DNA from: an uncultured Cocleimonas sp.
GTDB lineage: Bacteria > Pseudomonadota > Gammaproteobacteria > Thiotrichales > Thiotrichaceae
Assembly (NCBI GenBank): GCA_937974135.1
Contig: CALJIH010000060.1
Location: 1-13,338, forward strand
Length of the DNA: 13,338 nucleotides
Reading direction: 5' to 3'
Position 1 is the first letter of the stretch. Each line of letters begins with the position of its first letter. The notes under the pieces are model-generated. The model ran no database searches. It had not been told where the DNA came from and was given only the letters and a program-made list of their open reading frames with translations. Positions 7,350 to 13,220 of this stretch are shown here, in pieces. The position numbers were made by a program, and so were the translations under genes.

Positions 7350-7384
7350 TTCGACAAAGCTCAGCAGGAGTGTTCAACAGAGCT
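7350..7384. promoter_or_regulatory. Pair of direct repeats, possible activator site
   Basis: TTCGACAAAGCT (7350-7361) and TTCAACAGAGCT (7373-7384) are direct repeats with two mismatches, 23 bases apart, about two helical turns. AraC-family proteins often bind direct repeats about two turns apart, and this site lies between an AraC-type gene and its probable target. It is also close to the 3' end of the regulator gene, and TTCGACAAGCTCAG-like words occur as dispersed repeats in other bacteria, so the call is weak. Confidence 0.3.
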
Positions 7385-7410
7385 GTCTTTTAAATTTATC
7401 TTGGAGTCAC

Positions 7411-8409
7411 TTAATCCGGTAATTTTTTAATATGAGATGCAATTAAATTCCGTTCTGTTCTTGGACTAATGGCAAACCGATCTTTATAAGTTTTACTAAA
7501 ATGTCCCCAAGTTTTAAAACCACAAGAAAGTGAAATCTCTCGTATGGATAACTCGGATTGAATTAATAACCTTCTCGCGTTGTTAAGCCGTAATCGTAGG
7601 TAATATTGCATAGGAGTGCATTCCAAGTGAGACTTAAACAATCTTTCTAATTGGCGTTTTGATACCCCCACATAATCCGCCAATTCGTGGGGTGTTAAAC
7701 ATTCTTCTAAATTAGCTTCCATCAATCTAACTGCTTCAATCAATTTTGGTTGAGAGCCGATTTGCAAACGTAACGGAATTCTTTGTGGGTCACCAATACT
7801 GCGAATATGATCGACCATGAGTTTCTCACTGACGGCTGCCGCTAATTGACGACCGTGATGCTGGGTTAATAAATGATGCATCATATCGATACATGCAGTA
7901 CCGCCTGCGCAGGTATAACGGTTGCGATCTAATTCGTAAATATCATTACTTAATAATAAATGTGGAAACTCCTCTCGAGTAGCGGCGAGATGATCCCAAT
8001 GCATGGTGCAACGATAGCCATCAAGCAAACCTGCTCGCCCAAGAATATAAGCGCCCGTGCACAAAGAGCCTAATGCAGTGCCTTTGGTATCTTGAAGATG
8101 TAGCCATCGACCAATCGATTGTGTCCAATAGTTCCTAATATTATTGCCACCACACACAAATAAGGTTTCGTAAACATCAACTTCATTGAGGTTTTTATAA
8201 TTTTTAAACTCTAATCCGTTGCTTGCCTCGACTACATTATCGTTTGGTGTGATGGTATCCCAAGTATAAATTTCTTCACCTTTCACATGATTTGCTAAGC
8301 GTAAGGTTTCTATCGCTGAAGCATAGGCAATTAAAGAGAAGTTTTGCATGAGGAGAAAACCAAAATGCCTTTTCTTAGAATTATCTGTTTTAATTTGTAT
8401 GTGCTTCAT
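7411..8409 (-). CDS. GlxA-type AraC-family transcriptional regulator (DJ-1/PfpI domain plus HTH)
   Basis: A 332-residue two-domain regulator. Residues about 16-190 are a DJ-1/PfpI-like amidotransferase-fold domain; the segment SLCTGAYILGRAGLLDG (115-131) carries the elbow Cys117. Residues about 228-325 are an AraC-type DNA-binding domain with two helix-turn-helix motifs (LTPHELADYVGVSKRQLERLF near 238-258 and SIREISLSCGFKTWGHFSKTY near 288-308). This is the layout of GbdR, CdhR and ArgR of Pseudomonas, which sense small nitrogen compounds; the ligand here is unknown. The start has no ribosome-binding site and lies only 9 bases beyond a -10 element, so the mRNA may be nearly leaderless. The closest later Met (21) would cut into the first beta-strand, so it is not preferred. 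The shared promoter module suggests autoregulation and control of the downstream aldolase and phosphatase genes. Confidence 0.92.
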   Translation of the reverse strand: MKHIQIKTDNSKKRHFGFLLMQNFSLIAYASAIETLRLANHVKGEEIYTWDTITPNDNVVEASNGLEFKNYKNLNEVDVYETLFVCGGNNIRNYWTQSIGRWLHLQDTKGTALGSLCTGAYILGRAGLLDGYRCTMHWDHLAATREEFPHLLLSNDIYELDRNRYTCAGGTACIDMMHHLLTQHHGRQLAAAVSEKLMVDHIRSIGDPQRIPLRLQIGSQPKLIEAVRLMEANLEECLTPHELADYVGVSKRQLERLFKSHLECTPMQYYLRLRLNNARRLLIQSELSIREISLSCGFKTWGHFSKTYKDRFAISPRTERNLIASHIKKLPD

Positions 8410-8413
8410 TTTA

Positions 8414-8467
8414 AATTTAGTCTAGCACTTAAGGTTTAAATGACAATTATCAAAACATAAACGTATT
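8414..8467 (-). promoter_or_regulatory. Promoter module of the AraC-type regulator gene
   Basis: Read on the - strand: box AATACGTT (8467-8460), then ATTGTCATTTAAA, containing -35 TTGTCA (8446-8441; 5 of 6 to consensus), and -10 TAGACT (8424-8419) at 16-base spacing. The block from 8447 matches the aldolase promoter block at 27 of 34 positions. The distance from the AATACGTT box to the -35 element is exactly 10 bases longer here. Confidence 0.55.
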
Positions 8468-8469
8468 GC

Positions 8470-8504
8470 TAAAAACCCTAAAAAGTAGGGGGGTGTCGTT
8501 TTTA
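8470..8504 (+). repeat. Intergenic hairpin repeat, copy 4
   Basis: The core AAAAAGTAGGGGGGTGTC lies between perfect 7-base inverted arms TAAAAAC (8470-8476) and GTTTTTA (8498-8504). An alternative small stem CCCTA/TAGGG surrounds AAAAG. This copy lies between divergent genes, the AraC-type regulator and the DUF1653 gene, 31 bases before the latter's start codon. A pure terminator role is therefore not expected here. Confidence 0.72.
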
Positions 8505-8535
8505 GAATAAAATTATTAATAAATAGGTGTGATTA

Positions 8536-8760
8536 ATGCAAACAATCAAACTCGGTAAATACAGACACTTTAAAGGTGGTGAATATCAAGTCATAGGAAC
8601 AGCAAGACATTCTGAAACACTTGAAGTCATGGTGATTTATAAACCATTATATGAATTGAATGCAGATGAGTTGAAAACTTGGGTAAGACCCATTGAGATG
8701 TTTTTTGATAGCAAAGAACATAACGGTGAGACGGTATCGCGCTTTACGTTTATTGAATAA
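8536..8760 (+). CDS. DUF1653 family small protein
   Basis: A 74-residue protein that matches the DUF1653 family over its whole length. GKYRHFKGGEYQVIG at the N-terminus, ARHSETLEVMVIYKPLY in the middle, WVRPIEMFFD, then a closing RFTFIE are the family's conserved segments. The fold is probably a small beta-barrel. The biochemical role is unknown; the gene is widespread and often stands alone. An AGGTG ribosome-binding site 7 bases before the ATG supports the start. It is divergent from the AraC-type gene and convergent with the lysozyme gene, so it is likely transcribed alone, with hairpin repeat copy 4 in its leader or promoter. Confidence 0.88.
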   Translation: MQTIKLGKYRHFKGGEYQVIGTARHSETLEVMVIYKPLYELNADELKTWVRPIEMFFDSKEHNGETVSRFTFIE

Positions 8761-8777
8761 TAATTGAACTGCTGTTA

Positions 8778-9548
8778 TTACAAATAAACAATATCGCTAT
8801 CTTTATAGCGTCGCTTAGATTTCTTGATCATTCTCGCTTCACTATCCCGGCGATGTAATAAACCCTCTAAGCCTTTGTCTTGCCAGAGTCGTTTCATGGA
8901 TTGGAATTCTTTGGCAATAGCAGCTAAATCTTGCTTTTTCACATGCTTTTTAATCGCCAACATTTCTTTACGGCGTGCGCCAGTAAGTTTTGAGCCACGA
9001 TTGTAAACTAAAGATAACAACATCGATTGCGCATCCGCAGGAAGCTTTTCAATCCCAGGATAAATACGACGGGTTTGTTTGGCATATTCAGGCAACGTGC
9101 GCGTATAAAACAGTTTTTCGGCAGCAGCGTAAGGGACTTTGATCCGCTTGCGACAGACTGCGGTACACAAACGTTTTGCTTTTGCTCCTCTGACACCCGC
9201 GGCTTTAACGAGCTCTTCGAGCGTGGCGTCTGTGACTAAACCTTGTAAATCTGCTCGAATGCGAGTTTTAGTCGCGCAGCCTAAATCGTAACCGATACCA
9301 ATTGTGACACCACTATTACCACCAGGCCAACAGGCTTTAGTGAGGCGTTTTTCGTAATAAGCTTTGGAGCTGATTTCGTGTTTGATAATCGCGCGTAATC
9401 CTTGTTTAGAGACTTTTAAGCTATAGCTTTGTTTTATTTTCAGAGCTTGCTCAATTTTACTCAGCGTCATTGGCCCAATAATGCCATCCGCTGTTATGCC
9501 TAAATGACGTTGGATATTTTTGATCCGTGTTTTTAATTGAGATCCCAT
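8778..9548 (-). CDS. Lysozyme with N-terminal peptidoglycan-binding domain (pesticin-like catalytic signature)
   Basis: Residues about 5-37 (IKNIQRHLGITADGIIGPMT) form a peptidoglycan-binding repeat. The rest is a lysozyme-like domain: Glu58 in IIKHEIS, then GNSGVTIGIGYDLG (77-90) with Thr82 and Asp88, then SLVYNRGS (179-186) and LLHRRDSEARM near the end. The spacing Glu-24-Thr-6-Asp resembles what I recall for the catalytic triad of Yersinia pesticin, a phage-T4-lysozyme relative. The enzyme would cut the glycan strand of peptidoglycan. There is no signal peptide or membrane anchor, so it resembles an endolysin or a secreted/injected effector rather than a housekeeping autolysin. No holin, spanin, phage or immunity gene is adjacent. 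A GGGGG ribosome-binding site 5 bases before the ATG supports the start. The 176-base gap upstream holds hairpin repeat copy 5 and nothing else I recognise. Confidence 0.82.
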   Translation of the reverse strand: MGSQLKTRIKNIQRHLGITADGIIGPMTLSKIEQALKIKQSYSLKVSKQGLRAIIKHEISSKAYYEKRLTKACWPGGNSGVTIGIGYDLGCATKTRIRADLQGLVTDATLEELVKAAGVRGAKAKRLCTAVCRKRIKVPYAAAEKLFYTRTLPEYAKQTRRIYPGIEKLPADAQSMLLSLVYNRGSKLTGARRKEMLAIKKHVKKQDLAAIAKEFQSMKRLWQDKGLEGLLHRRDSEARMIKKSKRRYKDSDIVYL

Positions 9549-9647
9549 GCTTGCCCCCTATCTAATTAACTACTGATTATATAGTCTCATGAAATGATGA
9601 ATTTGTTCATTTAGATAGGTATAGCTTGTTGAGTACACGCAACCAGA

Positions 9648-9684
9648 GTAAAACCGCCTAAAAGTAGGGGGGTGTAGTTTTTAC
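9648..9684 (+). repeat. Intergenic hairpin repeat, copy 5
   Basis: The core AAAAGTAGGGGGGTGTA lies between arms GTAAAAC (9648-9654) and GTTTTTAC (9677-9684), which pair with one extra T. Inside, CGCC (9655-9658) can pair with GGTG using one G-T wobble. It lies 40 bases past the yceH stop and 99 bases before the lysozyme start. It points opposite to both genes. Confidence 0.72.
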
Positions 9685-9724
9685 CAGTGAACTAGGCAAA
9701 AAAAGTTCTATTAATGTGCTTTCT

Positions 9725-10399
9725 TTAGGAAACGTCGATGTTTATCCCTAACTTTTCTTCAATCACCGCTAAACGTGCTTCAATTGCATCCAGTCTGTTG
9801 TTATCCATTTCGGGCAGGGCAACTACGGATTTTTCTTTTTCCAATGCGCTTATGTCAATCTCTCCGCAGAGTAAATGCGTGTAACGTTCCTCTCGGCGAC
9901 CTGAACCTTTTGGGATTAAAATTGCCAAAGGTGTTTCGCGATTTATCATGTCGTCTAATGACGTGTGCAAATCATTCAAGTCATCGAATTCAACCATACG
10001 AGCTGTGCGTGTTTTTAAATCATTAATGGTTTGTGAGCTGCGTAATAACATGACTGTTAATAAGGCTTGTTGTTTGCGATCAATGGCTAGCTCATTGCAT
10101 ACGCGATGCGTAATTTTATTCGCACGTTCGCCGTAATCGATACCCGCGAGTTTACGTTCAACCAGTGCATTAACCGTATGACCAATTTGGCCTTCGGTGA
10201 GTTTCATTACAGGTTCGCGATTACTTTTTTGATTACAAGCATTCATCAACGAATTAGTGGTAAGAGGATAATTTTGAGGAGTGGTTAAGTGTTTTTCCAT
10301 CAATGCACCAATCACTCGGGCTTCTAGCGCGTTAAAAAAAGCAGATTTTGCATTATTATCAGTGTCTGATTCGTCTATTATATTTAAACTTTCTTCCAT
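9725..10399 (-). CDS. yceH: YceH family (DUF480) winged-helix protein
   Basis: A 224-residue member of the YceH/DUF480 family (E. coli YceH is about 215). The signature block NALEARVIGALMEKHLTTP (23-41) followed by YPLTTNSLMNACNQKSNREP (44-63) is unmistakable. Family structures show two winged-helix domains, which suggests DNA binding; the function is not established. Here the conserved region is preceded by about 22 acidic residues not seen in the E. coli protein, and a C-terminal coiled-coil-like helix (LDAIEARLAVIEEKLG) closes the protein. A GGGG ribosome-binding site precedes the ATG. The gene is divergent from the Deg protease gene, and a strong inverted repeat lies in the 124 bases between them. 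Confidence 0.93.
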   Translation of the reverse strand: MEESLNIIDESDTDNNAKSAFFNALEARVIGALMEKHLTTPQNYPLTTNSLMNACNQKSNREPVMKLTEGQIGHTVNALVERKLAGIDYGERANKITHRVCNELAIDRKQQALLTVMLLRSSQTINDLKTRTARMVEFDDLNDLHTSLDDMINRETPLAILIPKGSGRREERYTHLLCGEIDISALEKEKSVVALPEMDNNRLDAIEARLAVIEEKLGINIDVS

Positions 10400-10445
10400 G
10401 ATTTACCCCACAATTAAATCGATTAATGAATAGCTTGTGTGAATA

Positions 10446-10490
10446 GTGTACGATTTGTTGCCTAGATAAAAACTGAATAAAATCGTACAC
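10446..10490 (+). promoter_or_regulatory. Perfect 11-bp inverted repeat straddling a sigma70-like promoter
   Basis: GTGTACGATTT (10446-10456) and AAATCGTACAC (10480-10490) are perfect inverted repeats with 23 bases between. A promoter reading right, -35 TTGTTG (10455-10460) and -10 TAAAAT (10478-10483) at 17-base spacing, overlaps the inner ends of both half-sites. On the other strand the left half-site overlaps TACACT, a possible -10 for yceH. Half-site centres are 34 bases apart, near three helical turns. This arrangement suggests an operator for a dimeric or tetrameric regulator controlling the Deg-pyrC side and perhaps yceH. Confidence 0.5.
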
Positions 10491-10523
10491 ATTTTTTAAA
10501 TAAAACAGATAAAGAATCCATTT

Positions 10524-12059
10524 ATGTTGAAACTCCTTAAAACAATAAAGTCTTCGCTTAATCCAATCATCCGTATTTTTACTATTTACATTATTTTATT
10601 GAGTTTTCTTGTACCAGCGCAAGCAAAGTCTCATAAAGAAATCAATGTCATCAGGAATTCAGTGGTAAAAATATATACCACCATGAACGCGCCAGATTAT
10701 TTTCGTCCATGGGGTCAATTAACTACCTCTCAATCAAATGGTTCGGGGTCAATCATCTCGGGTAACCGTATTTTGACGAATGCCCATGTGATTGCGAATT
10801 CCAGTTTTATTCAAGTACAAAAGCAGGGCGATTCAAGAAAGCATAACGCAAAAGTTAAGTTCGTTTCGCACGATACGGACTTGGCGATTCTATCGGTTGA
10901 ATCAGAAGGATTTTTTGAAGGCAGTGAAGCCTTAGAGATTGGCGAATTACCCGAAACCTTAGACGAGGTTAGAGTCTATGGTTTCCCCATGGGCGGTAAA
11001 ACACTCAGTACAACTAAAGGAGTGCTGTCGCGCGTAGAACACCAAAGTTATGCACATGCGGGCGGAAATTATTTAGCAGGTCAAATCGACGCTGCAATCA
11101 ATCCTGGTAATAGCGGTGGACCAGTGATTACCGATGGCAAGATAGTGGGTGTGGTGATGCAAGCTAACTTCAGTGAAACCTCAGAAAATCTTGGCTATTT
11201 TGTACCACCGACAGTTATCAAACACGTGCTAAAAGATATTGAAGACGGAGAATACGATGGTTTTAGAAGTTTAGGTTTTTTCACGCAAGGCATGGAAAGT
11301 CCCTCAATGAAGCAATTCTATGGCATTGAAAAAAACCAAAGCGGTATCTTAGTCACCTATATTGTTAAAGATTCTCCTGCATCGAAAGTCTTAAAAGTCG
11401 GTGATGTAATTACCAAAGTCGATAAATACGCGGTGGCGGATGATGAAACTATAAACTTTAGAGAAAACCAACGCACAAGTTATAAATATGCGATTGATCA
11501 ATTCCAACATGATGAAGAGGTGTCAATCACGATAAACCGCAAGGGTGAAGAACTTACAGTAAGTGTTCCTGTTGGGGTAGAGATGAATAATCCAACTGTG
11601 GTTAGGCAAGAGCGTTTTGATCAGGTTCCTGAATATTATATTTATGGTGGTGTATTGTTTGTGCCATTAAATATGAATCTAATCAAACGTTGGGGTAATA
11701 ACTGGACTCGTTCTGCACCGTTTGACTTTTTACGTCATCGTTTTGAATGGCGTTCCGATGAGCGAGAAGAGGTTATCGTGGCATTAATGGTTTTCCCTAG
11801 CGAAGTGAACTTGGGTTATCACAGTTGGAAGAATTGGGTGATTGATACTGTGAATGGCAAGAAGATTAAGAACTTCGCTGAACTCACTGAAAAATTACAT
11901 AATAATACTGATGAGAATATTGTGATTGCCGATACGGATGGTTATCAAATTGTGTTGAATCATGAAAAAGCAGTAGCCAGTCGTGACTCGGTGCTGAGAC
12001 GCTATCGTATCCCTGCCTATCATTCGAAAGGTTTATTTGATAAGAAGACTGAGAAATAG
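10524..12059 (+). CDS. Periplasmic Deg-type serine protease with PDZ domains (Deg9-like)
   Basis: A 511-residue trypsin-fold protease. Residues 1-34 are a Sec signal peptide with predicted cleavage after AQA. The catalytic triad is His88 (LTNAHVI), Asp119 (HDTDLAIL) and Ser197 (PGNSGGP). A PDZ domain follows at about 250-350 (GILVTYIVKDSPASKVLKVG, then DVITKVD). The C-terminal region up to RRYRIP resembles, from memory, the second PDZ-like domain of plant Deg9/Deg10 proteases rather than E. coli DegP, DegQ or DegS. It probably degrades or handles misfolded envelope proteins. There is only a weak purine stretch before the ATG. A sigma70-like promoter framed by an inverted repeat lies about 40 bases upstream. 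pyrC starts 3 bases after its stop, so the two are very probably co-transcribed although unrelated in function. Confidence 0.92.
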   Translation: MLKLLKTIKSSLNPIIRIFTIYIILLSFLVPAQAKSHKEINVIRNSVVKIYTTMNAPDYFRPWGQLTTSQSNGSGSIISGNRILTNAHVIANSSFIQVQKQGDSRKHNAKVKFVSHDTDLAILSVESEGFFEGSEALEIGELPETLDEVRVYGFPMGGKTLSTTKGVLSRVEHQSYAHAGGNYLAGQIDAAINPGNSGGPVITDGKIVGVVMQANFSETSENLGYFVPPTVIKHVLKDIEDGEYDGFRSLGFFTQGMESPSMKQFYGIEKNQSGILVTYIVKDSPASKVLKVGDVITKVDKYAVADDETINFRENQRTSYKYAIDQFQHDEEVSITINRKGEELTVSVPVGVEMNNPTVVRQERFDQVPEYYIYGGVLFVPLNMNLIKRWGNNWTRSAPFDFLRHRFEWRSDEREEVIVALMVFPSEVNLGYHSWKNWVIDTVNGKKIKNFAELTEKLHNNTDENIVIADTDGYQIVLNHEKAVASRDSVLRRYRIPAYHSKGLFDKKTEK

Positions 12060-12062
12060 TTA

Positions 12063-13100
12063 ATGGCACAATTAAACCAAATCACAATTACTCGCCCAGA
12101 TGATTGGCACTTACATGTGCGAGAAGGTGAAGCGTTAAAAAGTGTGGTTCCCGATACTGCAAAACAGTTTGGACGTGCGATTATTATGCCTAATCTCGCA
12201 ACACCGATCACAACAGCTGAGCAAGCACAAAGCTATCGCGATGAAATTAAAGCAGCAGTGCCTGATGCTGATTTCGAACCCTTGATGACTTTGTATTTAA
12301 CCAATAACACCACGCCTGAAATGATTCGCGACGCCAAGGCCACTGGTTTTATACATGCGTTAAAACTGTATCCTGCGGGTGCCACGACAAATTCGGATAA
12401 AGGCGTAACGGATATCAAAAATATCTACCCAGCTCTAGAAGCGATGCAAGAAACAGGTTTATTGTTGTTGGTTCATGGTGAAGTGACTGATCCTGAGATT
12501 GATATTTTCGATCGAGAAAAAGTGTTTATTGAAAATATACTTAGACCATTAACAGCAAAATTTGCAAAATTAAAAGTTGTACTTGAACATATCACCACCG
12601 CTGATGCTGTTGAGTTTGTAGAACAAGCTCCAAAGAACATTGCGGCGACTATCACCGCGCATCATTTATTGATGAATCGAAACGATATTTTTGCTGGGGG
12701 CATTCGTCCTCACCATTATTGTTTACCCATTCTAAAGCGCGAAACACATCGTCATGCACTGGTAAAAGCGGCGACCAGTGGCAGCCCTAAATTCTTTTTA
12801 GGCACGGATAGCGCTCCACACGCACAAGGTGCTAAAGAGTCTGCTTGTGGTTGTGCCGGCATGTATACGGCTTATCATGCCATGGAGTTATATACAGAAG
12901 CGTTTGATAAAGCTGACGCCTTGGATAAACTGGAAGGTTTTGCGAGTTTATTCGGGCCTGAGTTTTATGGATTACCGGTTAATACCCGTTCGATCACATT
13001 AGAGCGTGAGCGTTGGGAAGTTCCGCAATCTTTGGCTTTGGGTAATCAGAAGATAATTCCATTACGTGCGGGACAGAATTGCGAATGGAAAATGCGATGA
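12063..13100 (+). CDS. pyrC: Dihydroorotase PyrC
   Basis: Dihydroorotase closes N-carbamoyl-aspartate to dihydroorotate in de novo pyrimidine synthesis. At 345 residues it is the homodimeric E. coli-type enzyme (348 residues). The binuclear zinc site is complete: His16 and His18 in WHLHVRE, the carboxylated Lys101 (LKLYPAG), His138 (LVHGE), His176 (LEHITT) and Asp249 (LGTDSAPH). The segment after LGTDSAPHAQGAKE, rich in Cys and Gly (SACGCAGMYTA), is normal for the family. The ATG is 3 bases after the protease stop with no good ribosome-binding site, which suggests coupled translation. I saw no pyrimidine-sensitive leader in front of it. Hairpin repeat copy 6, in reverse orientation, lies just after its stop. 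Confidence 0.96.
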   Translation: MAQLNQITITRPDDWHLHVREGEALKSVVPDTAKQFGRAIIMPNLATPITTAEQAQSYRDEIKAAVPDADFEPLMTLYLTNNTTPEMIRDAKATGFIHALKLYPAGATTNSDKGVTDIKNIYPALEAMQETGLLLLVHGEVTDPEIDIFDREKVFIENILRPLTAKFAKLKVVLEHITTADAVEFVEQAPKNIAATITAHHLLMNRNDIFAGGIRPHHYCLPILKRETHRHALVKAATSGSPKFFLGTDSAPHAQGAKESACGCAGMYTAYHAMELYTEAFDKADALDKLEGFASLFGPEFYGLPVNTRSITLERERWEVPQSLALGNQKIIPLRAGQNCEWKMR

Positions 13101-13109
13101 ATCATTCTT

Positions 13110-13143
13110 GATAAAAGACACCCCCCCACTTTTGTAAGGTTTT
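13110..13143 (-). repeat. Intergenic hairpin repeat, copy 6 (reverse orientation)
   Basis: Read on the - strand the core is AAAAGTGGGGGGGTGTC: one A of the consensus has become G, giving seven Gs. AAAACC on the left of the core can pair with GG and TTTT on the right around a TGTC bulge. It starts 10 bases after the pyrC stop. A longer imperfect inverted repeat encloses it: ATTCTT (13104-13109) with AAGAAT (13154-13159), extended by GATG/CATC with a 4-base bulge. A terminator for pyrC is possible, but no long T-run follows. Confidence 0.68.
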
Positions 13144-13166
13144 GAATGCATTTAAGAATCATCAAT

Positions 13167-13199
13167 CTCAGTGATTAATTATGTTAGGATCAACCTGAG
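13167..13199 (+). other. Imperfect inverted repeat before the rhodanese gene
   Basis: CTCAGTGAT (13167-13175) can pair with ATCA and CTGAG (ending 13199), with two bases bulged and a 13-base loop, followed by TTTATAT. It could be a weak terminator for pyrC or an operator for the rhodanese gene. Support is limited to the sequence symmetry. Confidence 0.25.
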
Positions 13200-13220
13200 T
13201 TTATATAAGAGAATACTAAT

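Noticed and set aside
8758..8780. TAATAA/TTATTA hairpin between the convergent DUF1653 and lysozyme genes
   Set aside because: The stem is six A-T pairs and consists mostly of the two stop codons, so it is too weak to call a terminator.
649..13143. CRISPR array or G-quadruplex interpretation of the G-rich repeats
   Set aside because: Copies are 1-5 kb apart with genes between, not regularly spaced spacers; each has one G-run only, so no intramolecular four-run quadruplex can form.
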